From Saccharomycopsis fibuligera x Saccharomycopsis cf. fibuligera (Eukaryota; Ascomycota; Saccharomycetes; Ascoideales; Saccharomycopsidaceae), in assembly GCA_001936135.1 (NCBI GenBank), contig CP012809.1, positions 1,103,501 to 1,167,500 on the forward strand: a stretch of 64,000 nucleotides of DNA, written 5' to 3'. Shown in pieces: positions 20,937 through 35,630 of this stretch. The notes under the pieces were generated by a model that saw only the letters and a list, made by a program, of their open reading frames with translations, ran no database searches and had not been told where the DNA came from. A program made the position numbers and the translations under genes. Position 1 is the first letter of the stretch, and every line of letters starts with the position of its first letter.

Positions 20937-22406
20937 TCAATCTTTTTCTAAAAAAATTTCTAGCTTTCCAGACTTTACGCTGTAGAGTTTGAGAGCTTCT
21001 GCATGAAGAATCTCAAGATTTGGCCAATGCGATAAGTCGCCAATCTCTTTTATCATGGTTGAACCGATTTCCAATCTTTTCAAAGCTGTTGCTTTATATA
21101 GAGGTTCAATGTCTTTCAAATTGCTCTCGCTCACAGCCACATGCTTAAGCTTTCTGAAGTCGCTGAAATCTTGTCTAATGCGAAACAATGGATTACCAAA
21201 AATCAACAATGTTTCCATCTTGGTTAGTCCGTCGAGATTTTCCAAGTACTTTATCTTATTCAAAGCCAAGTTCAAATATACCAATTCTTTTAACTCTTGG
21301 AGCCCCTGAATCAGAAAAAGGTGGTTACCTACTAAGCTCAAGTACAGGAGTTTTTTCAAAAAATGCAAGTTTTGAACACGAATAATACCGTTAGAACTTA
21401 AATCTAAAAATTCCAAGTTTCTGCACTGCAAAAAATTTTCATTGATTTCTCTAATTTTGTTCTTATCAAAATAAGCGCATTGTAATTCGGGCATATTAAT
21501 AAATTGGGGAATCTCTGTTAACAGACACATTTGGATGACAATACTTTTCAATTTCGGCAATTCTATAGGACCCTCGATGGTAGCCCCTGAACAGTGTATG
21601 ATCTTTAGAGAAGCAAGGTTAGGAAGAAATGAAGAATTCAAGTTCTTCACAGTCTGTAATCTTTGAAGCCCTGTAATTTTCAAATGGGCCAATTTGGGCA
21701 AAGCGAGCTGTTTAGCATCAACTGTGTTGATATGCATGGCCGAAATATTTAACTGGTGCAAGTTGATGAGTTTCATACCAGAAAAATTGGGCATTCTACC
21801 AAGACCCCTAATCACAAAACTTCCACTTAGTTTAGAATTGTCAACTAAGAATGTAGAGCATCTACCTCGGCAGCTTACTTTTCGTAATTTTTTATTGACC
21901 CAAAAGCTTACATTTGTACAAGCAACATCCAAAACCTGCAAATTAGGTAAGCTCTCAATGAATTTTTCCATTTTTTGAATCTGTTCTGCTGACAATTTAT
22001 GAGCAGGATCTGCAGGCCTAGCACGAGAATAGGAAGCCATCTTGGTACCCTCACATGCTATAAACACTTCCTTAGTATGATGCAACAGATCATGTAGCTT
22101 ATCTAAATCATCTAGCTTAGTATATAAAAGAAAATCTTTGCTAAAAAGCTCTCTTTCACGCCATATAAATAATTCTCCATTGATATACTCTATAGCTTCA
22201 CGGTGTTGGCCTTTTGAGATATCAATACAAACTTTTTTATGGAGAACTGCATTGACAGCATCATATAAACTTCCAGGGCCATGATTGCTTGGTTCTAAAC
22301 CAGCAACACGTTGTAAAGTTACAGTTGGCAAACCGTCCAATATGTCAACCTTCAATGGGAAGGGCAAGTCGTTTATCCCTATACTTTTAATCTTTGGTGT
22401 GGCCAT
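20937..22406 (-). CDS. F-box-like leucine-rich-repeat protein (489 aa)
   Basis: The N-terminal INDLPFPLKVDILDGLPTVT looks like an F-box, which would bind Skp1 in an SCF ubiquitin ligase. Residues from about 200 on form irregular leucine-rich repeats, clearest in LEFLDLSSNGIIRVQNLHFL, LLYLSLVGNHLFLIQGLQEL and LVYLNLALNKIKYLENLDGL, of the SDS22-like kind. Candida genomes carry lineage-expanded LRR proteins of similar layout (IFA family); membership is an inference. The first ATG in frame is 22406 (MATPKIKSIG). The open frame continues upstream through a Lys run encoded by a T-tract but has no ATG there, so I exclude it. No substrate can be named. Confidence 0.75.
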   Translation of the reverse strand: MATPKIKSIGINDLPFPLKVDILDGLPTVTLQRVAGLEPSNHGPGSLYDAVNAVLHKKVCIDISKGQHREAIEYINGELFIWRERELFSKDFLLYTKLDDLDKLHDLLHHTKEVFIACEGTKMASYSRARPADPAHKLSAEQIQKMEKFIESLPNLQVLDVACTNVSFWVNKKLRKVSCRGRCSTFLVDNSKLSGSFVIRGLGRMPNFSGMKLINLHQLNISAMHINTVDAKQLALPKLAHLKITGLQRLQTVKNLNSSFLPNLASLKIIHCSGATIEGPIELPKLKSIVIQMCLLTEIPQFINMPELQCAYFDKNKIREINENFLQCRNLEFLDLSSNGIIRVQNLHFLKKLLYLSLVGNHLFLIQGLQELKELVYLNLALNKIKYLENLDGLTKMETLLIFGNPLFRIRQDFSDFRKLKHVAVSESNLKDIEPLYKATALKRLEIGSTMIKEIGDLSHWPNLEILHAEALKLYSVKSGKLEIFLEKD

Positions 22407-23278
22407 TGTTGCTACCGGTAACAGTTTTCTGTTTTTTTTTTTTTTTTTTCTTTTTTGAGGCACAACTTTAGTTGGTGGCCTGTGGATCAATATTGGTGCC
22501 CAGTAGGAAATTTTTTGATGTTAGCATTTACTCCAATGAAAAAACCGGTGCTAGTGCCAACGTTAACATTTTGACAGGCTACATTGATCCAGAAATTCTG
22601 AAACGGGTAAGTGAATTTTTTTCTCATGTGCATAATAGACATATACATGTCTTTTTAGGCTTCAGCAAGAGCCACGATAACAGTTTTGTTAGACAGTGCC
22701 TAATTATTCTGCAAAAACAAAAACAAACAAAAGAAAAAAAAAAAAAAAAAAAAAAGAAAAATTACATCTACGCAGAAATTCACCCTTACAGCAAGAGTGA
22801 GAGTAGTGCCAAGCGTTGATTTGCATATAAAGATGGTTAAGGTTATGATAAATGTATTGAGCTAAGCTAATTAAACAAATAAAAGTTTAGTAATTGTGTA
22901 TGGGGCCAAAAAAGAGGCCAAGAAGGTAAAATAAAGAAAAGAAAATAAGTTTAACAAAAAATTAGCAAGAAATCACAGTGAGAACAAAAGATGAACGAAA
23001 AAGAGAATTTGAAAAAAAAAAAAAAAAAAAAAGAAAAAAAGCCACAGCAGAGTACTTGTGAGAGTAAAAAGGTGTAATCAGTAACAAAGTGTGTATAAAC
23101 ATGAACCAGATGAGCTGAAATGCTAAACCGAGCGAAATAAGAATTAATGACCTATATGTATGCATTTTATGAAGTGAAAATAAATGTCTAGTTTTAATCT
23201 TTTGATATTGAACGTGATTGTAAATCGGTTAAAAGCAAAGTAATGCCCTATATTTTTGAGATACACTACAGTAGAGCA
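22407..23278. other. Intergenic with exon-like island
   Basis: This contains a T18 run (22432-22449), an A-rich run near 22740, another near 23011-23040, and a plus-strand open stretch (22472-22610) that ends in a GTAAGT splice-donor-like sequence. No complete gene is recognised. It covers the promoter of the LRR gene and the 3' flank of the MAP kinase. Confidence 0.45.
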
Positions 23279-26339
<3,061 letters not shown>

Positions 26340-28250
26340 TTAGAAACATTTGTGGTGGACAATGGATGGTCCACTTTCGTCGTATTCTTGCTTTGAAATC
26401 CACATTTGTTGGAAGGTAGACAAAGAAGCAAGAATAGAACCACCAATCCAGACAGAGTATTTACGTTCAGGTGGAGCAATAATCTTGACCTTCATAGAAG
26501 ATGGAGCCAAGGCAGTAATTTCCTTTTGCATACGTTCAGCAATACCTGGGAACATAGTAGTACCACCAGACATAACAATGTTACCGTACAATTCCTTTCT
26601 GACATCAACATCACACTTGATGATAGAGTTGTAAGTGGTTTCATCAATACCAGCACTTTCCAAACCGAGGACAGATGGGTGGAACAAAGCTTCTGGAGCT
26701 CTGAATCTTTCGTTACCAATAGTGATAACTTGACCATCTGGCAATTCGTAGGATTTTTCAATAGCAGAAGATTGAGCAGAAGTTTGCAATTCTTGGTCAA
26801 AGTCCAAGGCAACGTAACACAATTTTTCTTTGATGTCTCTGACAATTTCTCTTTCAGCGGTGGTAACGAAAGAGTAACCACGTTCAGACAAAATCTTCAT
26901 CAAGTAGTCAGTCAAGTCTCTACCAGCCAAGTCAATTCTCAAGATGGCGTGTGGCAAAGAGAAACCAGCATAAATTGGAACAACGTGGGTAACACCGTCA
27001 CCAGAGTCCAAAACGATACCGGTAGTTCTACCAGAGGAGTACAAAGACAAGACAGCTTGAATAGAAACGTAGAATGCTGGAACATTGAAAGTTTCGAACA
27101 AGATTTGGGTCATCTTTTCTCTGTTGGATTTAGGGTTTCTTGGGGCTTCAGTCAACAAAACTGGGTGTTCTTCTGGAGCAACACGCAATTCGTTGTAGAA
27201 AGTGTGATGCCAGATTTTTTCCATATCATCCCAGTTGGTGACAATACCGTGTTCAATTGGGTAACGCAAGGTCAAGATACCTCTCTTAGATTGAGCTTCA
27301 TCACCAACGTAAGAGTCTTTTTGGCCCATACCGACCATGATACCTTGATGTCTTGGTCTACCAACGATAGATGGGAAAACAGCACGTGGGGCGTCATCAC
27401 CGGCGAAACCGGCTTTGCACATACCAGAACCGTTATCAATAACGAGCTAGATTAAAGGTTAGTATGAGATTCACAATCATGTATCATTTGAGTTACCGGA
27501 ATTTGTTTTATATTTGATCACGATATCTTTCTTAATGAGTATTTTCCATTTCGAAAATATCAGAATGAAATTCAACTTTTATGCTAAGTTTATAGATCAT
27601 GAAGATAATTAACCCAATTGAACAAATTAATTAAAACTTGATGAACTTATTGAGTATTATAATACTTACAGCAGCAACTTCTTCTATAGAAAATTGTTAG
27701 TAAATTGCTTCTCATTTTTAACTTGGACAATTATCTCCTTTTTCTTTTAATCCAGAATTTCCCTTTTAATTTCAGTTCGATCGCTAGTACTGTCTTTTGG
27801 ATCTCTGTAATTTGCAATTTTTCAATTGATGATATGTCATGAGCATATTTGCATTGAAGTGTCCATTTGAAAAGGGGCGGCATAACAAGCATTGGTGAAA
27901 ATTCAGTTGTCGCAAAAAAAAAAGTGGAAAAACAGAGTTTGAAAAATCGGGATCTAGACGAAATGTGGACGCTGCGGTGCCCTCTGATTGCTATGACAGA
28001 ACAAGAGAAAAGGCAATGGAAAAGAATCAATCAATTGCGAAGTGTATTATGCTTAGATGTTGAATATTGAATCGGTACTTCACAACTCTTCTTTTGAAGA
28101 GTAAATCACCTCTTATCTTTTGACCACGCAAGCAAACAGCAAGGCGGCAATCAAAAACTGAAATGGGCAAAGTCAAACAAGAAAAGAAAAAGAGAACAAG
28201 CTGCACAAAGACGAACAACAAGACAAGAATAAGCACGTACCTCCGTCCAT
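26340..28250 (-). CDS. ACT1: Actin, two introns and a 14-nt microexon (376 aa)
   Basis: Actin forms filaments for polarity, endocytosis and cytokinesis. Exon 1 is 28241-28250 (ATGGACGGAG), intron 1 is 27684-28240 (GTACGT donor, TACTAAC near its end). Exon 2 is the 14-nt 27670-27683 (AAGAAGTTGCTGCT). Intron 2 is 27447-27669 (GTAAGT, TACTAAC at 27457-27463), and exon 3 is 26340-27446. Joined, it begins [20 protein letters not shown] and ends SIVHHKCF, 376 residues, the length and N-terminus of Candida actin. The single intron of Saccharomyces ACT1 lies after codon 4; the extra split inside EEVAA/LVI makes this structure notable. Strong codon bias indicates high expression. A long antisense frame over exon 3 is a shadow. 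Confidence 0.96.
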
Positions 28251-28803
28251 TTTGAAGTATTATTTTGAGATTATATGTATATAATAGTGAATATAAAGAT
28301 CTTGATCAATGTGAATCAACAAATCAATCAACCGAATCAATCAATCAATCAACCAATTGGCGATAAAGAGGGAAAAAGAGAGGAAGTGGGAAGAGGAAAC
28401 TGAAGAAAATAAATAGGGGCGCTTGGAAGAGAAACGAAAAGAACAACGAAACTCCCTCTTTTTCGTGCCACGAGCCCTGCCCCAAAGTGCCACTGCCAGC
28501 GAACGGCAAACTCGGCCGGGTGAGCTTCCGTCCGCCATCCGCAGCAGCGTGATTCTGCACCTCGGTGCGAATAAATGCATTATAATGCCCAGTTAGGCGT
28601 CTGAGCGCGTTGTTATGCGGTCAACTTCTACCGGGTTGTGAGCTACACGAGCCGACCATTCCGGGGGGAAATGACAAACTGATGAGATATGGTGGGTGGA
28701 TCCAAAGTAGACAGACGTCAATTCAAACAACATGTAAATTTAAAGGAGTAGGTAAATAAATAAAAGGAAAAATAAATTAAAAAATCCAGCCGATTTTATC
28801 TTA
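28251..28803. promoter_or_regulatory. ACT1 promoter region
   Basis: This is upstream of ACT1 (minus strand). A TATAT-rich element lies at about 28272-28282, close to the start. GA-rich and AATC repeats (28320-28350) and a GC-richer patch (28450-28560) follow. No other gene is supported. Confidence 0.5.
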
Positions 28804-29391
28804 TCACTTTTCTCTTATCACTTTTCTCTTGCCGCCCTTCTGTGCTCTGGCCTCAAGCTTGGCCTGTCTCTTTGACTTTCCTGGCACACCCACACCGCCT
28901 TGTTGCTGCTGATCTAGCTCTCCGTTCGCGTCTGGCAGTGATCCAGCGCCGCCAGCTCCACCGCCAAATCCACCTAGCAAACTCTTGCCGTACTTGAGTA
29001 TACCCCACGCTTTATATATGGCAAACACTGGGATTGCCACAAAGAGCCACCAGACCTTGTTGGAACCAAATAACACCATCAAAATGTCCTCGATTAATGT
29101 GAAATAAACAATGTCAAAAAGGTATTCAGTGAGCCCTTCCTGGGATAAATCGATAGCGGTTTTCACAAGACGGCCATCTGAGCCGTATACGGGTCTGCCA
29201 CTTTTCTCTATAGTGAATTGGCTGAAAGCCAACGGTATGCTCAAGATGACGAACGGCTTGTAGTTTGCTGGGCGCTTTAAGAGAAACACTGCAATTATGG
29301 CGATAGCGTTGATGGCGCCCGACAAGATGTGAATCTCTTTGAGCGCCTTGGTATTGCTGGCGGCTATTTTCTTTTGAGATGCACCTGCCAT
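28804..29391 (-). CDS. SND2: Snd2/TMEM208-family ER targeting protein (195 aa)
   Basis: Snd2 (Env10) is an ER membrane component of the SRP-independent (SND) targeting route, which favours proteins with central membrane segments. The sequence starts MAGASQKKIAASNTKALKEIH, as the family does. It has hydrophobic segments at INAIAIIAVFLL, PFVILSIPLAF and VWWLFVAIPVFAIYKAW, and ends in a basic tail KRQAKLEARAQKGGKRK. A Gly-rich and Gln-containing linker precedes the tail. ATG 29391 is the first in-frame ATG; the longer open frame has none. Length is close to Saccharomyces Snd2 (197 aa). Confidence 0.88.
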   Translation of the reverse strand: MAGASQKKIAASNTKALKEIHILSGAINAIAIIAVFLLKRPANYKPFVILSIPLAFSQFTIEKSGRPVYGSDGRLVKTAIDLSQEGLTEYLFDIVYFTLIEDILMVLFGSNKVWWLFVAIPVFAIYKAWGILKYGKSLLGGFGGGAGGAGSLPDANGELDQQQQGGVGVPGKSKRQAKLEARAQKGGKRKVIREK

Positions 29392-30891
29392 TGTAGAATA
29401 ACTTTCCTGGGTCGCTTTATTTATCAAGCAATGTGTATTTCAGATTGTTCTGATATGATCTTGGGATATATAACACTTACTTGAGTAGCTAGCTCACTTG
29501 CCCGTCTATCCATCGCCAGCAATTTGCTCGGCAGGCTTTTTTTTTTTTTTTTTTTTTTTTTTCTCTTCAGCTCAGTGTTGGCCATTTTATCCACTGTACT
29601 ATGCGATAATCCGGGGCCAGAAGTGACGGCTCGACTGCAATGCTCGACTAAGCGACGCCGGCTAGCGCAAGTTCCGAGGAACAACTGCTCGAAAATGGTA
29701 TACGCAGCAAATAGTGCCAACTGCTAGCAGCAGCAGCGCTCTGATACTTTCCGGTTTCGGGACACACAAACCATCAGCTCGGACGCTTCCAATCAACGAA
29801 GTAATCACATTAATGAATTTATATATAATTCAGGCTGCAATCTGGCAGTAGCAGCAGCAGCAGCGGCAGCGGCAGCAGCATGATTTGAGATAAATTGATT
29901 TATTGATTGGTTTGGCATGGCATGGCATGGTGGGGCATACGGGCTGGGGATTATGGTATACGTAGCACTTTCACTTATTCACTCGCTCACCTGCTGAATG
30001 GGTGCGCGACTGTCGACGATCGGCCAGCATATACGTGTACCATATACACTATCGTAATAGCAGACATGAATGCGTGTCCGATAGTTGATATGGCAAACCA
30101 AAAGCAGCTATTCGGAGTACAAGTTGATAATGCGGTTTTTAATTTGGTTCCGTAGACTCCATATGTGGACTACAGGTAGTATGATTACTTACTGAACAGC
30201 GTACATTAGCGATTGTCTGAGTTGACATAACGGTTCCGAGTATTTGTTTGACCCGCTGCTTAACATTGTATAGATAGAACTGGGGCAGTGATTGCTGCTC
30301 AATATTGAAGCGAGTAACAATTGGTACCGGCTCGGCTGCAGTGTGTGTCGTTTACATTGCAGTGCCAGCCGCAACGGATTTCAGGAACATTTTTTCTCGA
30401 TTTCACGCTAGAGTTAATGATTTGGTTTTCTAGTCCTTTTTATCGTTTATATGTATAGGTGAAATGTAAGTTTTAACCGCATTTGTCCGGAAGATGGCGA
30501 AGCAGTAATACAATACTACTACTGTATAGTATCTAGTAGCCCGACGTTGGCGGTGCTTCGCTTTGACTGACTATAAAAGACGCTGTAAAACTCCAAGTTT
30601 CTCATCAGTTTACGGAATTAGCGAAACATAAGCGGGTAGGCTACTGGAAACTGTAAGGCAACCGGCAACAGTTTGGGTAATTTCAGCTAGTAGATATATC
30701 TATCAGTTTTATTAACTTACAGACGTCATGAGCTCGCTGTGGACAAAACCTATTTAGCAACATCAGCATGTCCTTCACTCCCGAGCAACAACAACAACAA
30801 CAACAACCTTAAAGCATAGAAGCCCATACAAAACGTTAATTCAAACAATCTCAACCAACCTGCCTATCTAATCTATTCCAACAGCATATAT
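29392..30891. other. 1.5-kb gene-free region, SND2 upstream / HFD1 3' flank
   Basis: This includes a T26 run (29537-29562), a CAG/CGG-type repeat near 29846-29880, and a CAA tract at 30786-30806 inside a 14-codon micro-ORF (30768-30812) preceded by a TATAAAAG at about 30572. No larger gene can be supported. Confidence 0.45.
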
Positions 30892-32448
30892 CTAATTTCC
30901 ATAATAACTGTCAAGACGTGCTTTGACCGATTTGTATGCAGTGGTAGCAAGCCCTGCTAGCACCGCGTAACCAGCAGCTTTCAAGTACTTGTCATAATCA
31001 CGATTCTTCCCAAATGGCAAAAAGGTGGCGGTAAGTAAAGTTTCATTTATGCTAGTGTATGGTGGATATCTTCCTTCAAACAACGGTTCTGACCAAAAAG
31101 CCTGTTTGAAAACTGGTCTTTCGTGGGTAAACGTTTTGAAACTGCTGAGACCATGATACCCTCCTTGTCCTGATTGGCCGACCCCGCCAAATGGGGTTGT
31201 TAAAGAAACACACTGGATTGTGGCATCATTGACAAATGCAGAACCTGATCTGACGCGTTTGAAAAAATTGTTGATCTCTTTCTTGTCATTAGAGTAAATG
31301 TAAGCTGCTAATGGTGTGTCGTGGTACTCAATTATATTCTCGATTTCTTTATCAAGATTATCAAATTTCACCACAGGCAAAAGTGGACCAAAAATTTCAT
31401 CTTCCATCAACGGGTCATCCCAGGAAACATTTTGGTAAACTGTAGGGCTAATAAATCTTGCTGAACTGTCAGTGACCCCGCCAGTGACTAATTCACCTTT
31501 AGTACTGCTTAGCAACTTAACCAACCGGTTATAAGCTGTTTCTGTGGCAATATGAGAATAATCACTTTCTGCAGTCAAATTAGGGAAAAATTCTTCTTCA
31601 ATAACTGTTTTCAACAATTGAACAAACTTATCGTAAATTTTGGCATCAACGAGCAAATAATCAGTAGCAACGCAGACTTGACCAGCATTAGAAAATTTAC
31701 CCCATGCAATTCTTCTAGCAGTGATTTTTAATTGCTTTTCGCTCAATGACGAGCTGATTACTGCTGGCGATTTACCACCAAGCTCCAAAACCACTGGGGT
31801 TAAATGCTTAGCTGCTGCAACACTAATAATCTTACCAACTCTTCCACTACCAGTATACATAATCTTATCAAATTTTTGAGCCAACAACTCAGTGGTTTCT
31901 TCCACTCCGCCATTAACGATTTTTAGCACCGTAGGAGATAAGTATCTAGGTAATACTTCAGTCAAAGCCTGGGCGAGGTTTGGGGTTAACTCACTTGGCT
32001 TGAACACAACATTATTGCCACCAGCAATTGCCCCAGCAATTGGACTGATTGACAAAAGCACTGGATAGTTGTAGGCAGAAATCACCAACACGGTACCTAA
32101 TGGGATTCTTTCAATCTTTTTACCAGTGAGAGCAAATGGTACGAATGGAACGGATGCTGGCGAACTTGGTCTGGCCCATTTTCCCAAATTGTTAATAATG
32201 TGACGGATTTCAGCCAAGAGGGGGCTGATTTCGCAAACCGTGGTTTCAAGTCTAGCGCGATGGAAATCTTTTTGCAATGCGGCAATAAGCAACTCGCTGT
32301 TTTCATTAATAGCATCATAAAGCTTCCCAAGCTCATATATTCTGTTTTCAATTGGGTCTAACTCGCGGGTATGAAATGATTTTCTTAATTTTTGCACTGT
32401 TGGGGCAATATCCTTGATCTGGGTGTATTGGAGAATGTTTGAAGACAT
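30892..32448 (-). CDS. HFD1: Fatty aldehyde dehydrogenase Hfd1 (518 aa)
   Basis: Class 3 aldehyde dehydrogenase that oxidises long-chain aldehydes such as hexadecenal from sphingolipid breakdown; in yeast Hfd1 also makes 4-hydroxybenzoate for coenzyme Q and is membrane-bound. Key residues: substrate loop SAYNYPVLLS, K150 in VFKPSEL, GSGRVGK, E222 in LELGGKSP, and the catalytic C259 in GQVCVATDYLL. PFGGVGQSG is conserved near the end. The last 30 residues contain a hydrophobic anchor (AAGYAVLAGLATTAYKSV), as expected for the ER/mitochondrial/lipid-droplet form. Length fits Hfd1 (532 aa in Saccharomyces). The start is the first ATG. Confidence 0.93.
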   Translation of the reverse strand: MSSNILQYTQIKDIAPTVQKLRKSFHTRELDPIENRIYELGKLYDAINENSELLIAALQKDFHRARLETTVCEISPLLAEIRHIINNLGKWARPSSPASVPFVPFALTGKKIERIPLGTVLVISAYNYPVLLSISPIAGAIAGGNNVVFKPSELTPNLAQALTEVLPRYLSPTVLKIVNGGVEETTELLAQKFDKIMYTGSGRVGKIISVAAAKHLTPVVLELGGKSPAVISSSLSEKQLKITARRIAWGKFSNAGQVCVATDYLLVDAKIYDKFVQLLKTVIEEEFFPNLTAESDYSHIATETAYNRLVKLLSSTKGELVTGGVTDSSARFISPTVYQNVSWDDPLMEDEIFGPLLPVVKFDNLDKEIENIIEYHDTPLAAYIYSNDKKEINNFFKRVRSGSAFVNDATIQCVSLTTPFGGVGQSGQGGYHGLSSFKTFTHERPVFKQAFWSEPLFEGRYPPYTSINETLLTATFLPFGKNRDYDKYLKAAGYAVLAGLATTAYKSVKARLDSYYGN

Positions 32449-33418
32449 TTTGAGGGTTATTTATTCAATGGTTAGTGGTACTAGCACAAGAAGGTTGATA
32501 GATTTATGTTTCTAGTATGAAGAAGAGGAAGAAGAGGAAGAAGATTGCCTGTGGAATAAGGTCCCATTTCTGTCTGGGTGCTACGGGGATGGTTGGTGTT
32601 TCTAGGCTTTATTTTTGTTTTTCTTTGTCTGGAATACGGGCTGTCAATCTGGATGCGTGACTTTGCATGATGAGCTTTTCTCCCAACATTGACAACAAAA
32701 CTAGCTACTAATCCCTGTCTGGAGAACTACGGCGAGGGTGGGAGATTAGGTAACAATTACATTTAACCGATGGGTATAAATGATTCTTCAGAAAGGTTCT
32801 CACCATTCCATCAAGTTGAGATGTTTAAACTTGAGATTTCTGCCCCAATCTCGATCCATAAACGCTTTATCATCAAACCACAAATACTGAAACAATCCCA
32901 AGATAAAATTTATATATGCAGTTCATGGTTAAAAAACTACCCTGGCAGAAAAGTATCAGAGCCTTCTTTTTGTAGTTCTGTATCTTTGAGCATCAAGAGA
33001 TGCTAAACTATAGCTTTTGGTTTCCTTTCATGTGAATCCAAGTTTCTGTGAGCAGTAAAACACCCGCAATATTCATACATTGATGAGCACTTTTTTCTAA
33101 TATATTGTTTATCTCCACCCTTTCGCATTACTTGTGAGTTATTTTTACAGTGAAATGAAAGTTGCGTTTCAGCTGCTTTGCTCAACACAAAACAACATAT
33201 TATTGAAATGTTAGTTGCTCAGATAAGATTATAATCCTGTACAAGACACACGCGCACAGATTGGAAACTCGGTTAATGTACAAAGCATCGTAAAATACTT
33301 TGAGTTGAAGTCGTCAAGTTACAAATATAAAACTTTAATACCAATGTAGAATAGCTACATATTAAAACGTACAAAATGCCCATGCTTGTGGTGATAAAGA
33401 GCATATCAGCTATGTTGG

Positions 33419-33456
<38 letters not shown>

Positions 33457-33974
33457 AAGACCTCAACTTAGAAAAGTAAGAAGTGAATGCTAAATACCAA
33501 GACAAACCATATCAGAGACCGTCTATAGAAAACTAGATCATTAGAATGAAGAGCAAGACAGCCACATTTGTAAACCTTTCAATACAAAATGTTTTTTTCG
33601 TCTTCCATTTTTGTGCTAGTACATCCCACTGTTGAGTTTACCTCACCTAAGAAGTCACTATACTCGAATTTATGAAATCTTAAACTCGTTTATTCTTTGG
33701 AGAAATATAAAATTACAGAAAGGAGCAGCATTAGTCAAAAAAGGTAAATGAATAAAAAAAAAATTAAAAAAAAAAAATTAAAAATAAATAGCATAGAGGA
33801 GGAAAGCACCAACCCAAACCATCCAATCAAACAAACGAGCTATAGCATAGAGAGAGTAACAAGTGAGGAAGAGGAGCATAGGAAGAGAGAGGTAATAAAA
33901 GGAGTATGATGGCCGTACCAAAGAGAGCCAACTATATGGCAAAATTTGATAACACATGGATTAACGAAAAGAAA
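32449..33974. other. 1.5-kb region between HFD1 and YPT1
   Basis: Both neighbours are minus-strand. It contains a GAAGAG repeat (about 32520-32545), and a 36-nt A-run at 33419-33454. No LINE sequence precedes the A-run. No gene was recognised. Confidence 0.5.
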
Positions 33975-34586
33975 CTAACAGCAACCGTTGGATTGAGTTT
34001 GACCAATAGGTTGGCCACTAATCTTGATATTGTTTTTAGAGTTATTATTAGCGACATTAGAAGTAGCCATTTGTGCTTTGATTTGTCTTGCCATAGTCAA
34101 GAAAGCTTGTTCAACGTTTTTACTGTTCAATGCAGAGGTCTCCAAAAATGGAATGTCCAAAGCATCAGCAAATTCTTTAGCCTGAGCAGAATCAACAACT
34201 TTCTTATCAGTCAAATCGGATTTGTTGCCAACTAACAATTTCATTACACCGCCAGTAGCGTAACGGTCAATTTCTTGCAACCATTGCTTGACATTATTGA
34301 AGGATTCATGATCTGTGACATCGTAAACAATAATAATACCATGGGCGCCTCTGTAGTAAGATGAAGTGATGGTTCTGAATCTTTCTTGGCCGGCGGTATC
34401 CCAAATTTGCAACTTGACGGTTTTACCATCCAACTCCACAGTTCTGATTTTGAAATCAACACCAATGGTGGAAATGTAATCTTGGGTGTAGGTGTCATCG
34501 GCGAAACGTAGCAATAAACAAGACTTGCCAACACCGGAGTCACCAATAAGTAACAATTTGAATAAATAATCGTAATCGCTGTTCAT
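33975..34586 (-). CDS. YPT1: Rab GTPase Ypt1 (203 aa)
   Basis: Ypt1 (Rab1) drives ER-to-Golgi vesicle tethering and autophagosome formation. GTP-binding motifs: GDSGVGKS (15-22), effector loop [16 protein letters not shown] (62-68), NKSD (121-124) and ETSA (149-152). The protein ends in the double geranylgeranylation CC. The hypervariable tail is Asn/Ser/Gln-rich and diverges from Saccharomyces, as usual. The length is typical of the family. It is intron-less, with strong codon bias. Confidence 0.96.
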   Translation of the reverse strand: MNSDYDYLFKLLLIGDSGVGKSCLLLRFADDTYTQDYISTIGVDFKIRTVELDGKTVKLQIWDTAGQERFRTITSSYYRGAHGIIIVYDVTDHESFNNVKQWLQEIDRYATGGVMKLLVGNKSDLTDKKVVDSAQAKEFADALDIPFLETSALNSKNVEQAFLTMARQIKAQMATSNVANNNSKNNIKISGQPIGQTQSNGCC

Positions 34587-35630
34587 TATTAAAGGTTAGA
34601 TGATTGTAAATATGAAAATGCGCTATTAAAAAGTTGAAGAGCTGATCTGAGGTGAGTACGTATGGGAGATCAGGCTGATGATGATGCGGTCAAACGGTGG
34701 TCGAAATTAAGATTAAATGAAACAGAGAACACGATCAACAATCGAACAGGGAGAAACAGCTAAACTTGTAAAAGGACAAATCACAAAGAAGGGGAAGGAA
34801 ATGCTAGAGTTCGGGATTTGCTATCTAGAAGAATGAATGCGAGTGCTGTCGACGAGTAGGGTGAAATAGAACAAAACAGTACTGTGATGTGATATGTATG
34901 ATTGGTGGCACAAAGGATAACAAAAACAGGATGGCTAGGGGCAAAATTATTAAAATCAAAAGAAAAAGAGGTGCCTGAGATAGCAGTATACAAAACTCAG
35001 CACCACAGCCTGAGCCTCAGTGAGAGCCCGGCTCCCTTTCTGCACACGAACACTGGTCTCATTGAGCCTGGCATTCACGGAATACCCGCTTATTGTGTGA
35101 GTATTATAGGCAGGGTTACCGCAAATATCACTACTAGCGCCAGATAATTATTGCTACTATAGTTATAGATAAATCAACCAGCTAGTAGTACTACGTATCA
35201 AGATGCAATTGAAAGAAAAAAAAAATAAATAAAAAACAATCAATTAACAGTTAAATAATCAGTATAAAATATATGACAGAAAGTAAATGGATACTGCAAA
35301 AGAGAAGTGAATGTAGAGAAGTAAAGTGCTAGATGTAGCGGAGACAACCAAATGCAGCGTCGGCGAAGGTATCGAATGATGAATGATTTCGCTTAAAAAC
35401 TGCAGTGCACAATGTTTGATGAGGAGGGTGTTTCGCTGTAGAGTACGATTGATAAATTAGTTGATAGCGAGTAAATGCAAACCATTACTGCGGTTGATGT
35501 CCTTGACTGGAATCTGTCTGAATGTCAAATAAGCGCCCTCGTGTTAAATACTATAATAAAGCTGGAAACCAACAAACTAGTTGTTTTCAAAGTGTGTTGT
35601 TTCTATTACTGTGGAAGTATGTGTATCTCA
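34587..35630. other. YPT1 upstream / POM33 3' region
   Basis: This 1-kb stretch is the YPT1 promoter and POM33 3' flank, both on the minus strand. Only short frames without features are present. Confidence 0.5.

Noticed and set aside
22407-22490. N-terminal extension of the LRR protein through a Lys run
   Set aside because: The extension lacks an ATG and its Lys run is a T-tract; the first ATG at 22406 gives a sensible start.
26406-27455. 349-codon frame antisense to ACT1
   Set aside because: It mirrors the highly biased codon use of actin on the other strand and has no protein features of its own.
33419-33454. A36 run considered as a LINE tail
   Set aside because: No LINE 3'-UTR sequence precedes it, so it is treated as a simple homopolymer.
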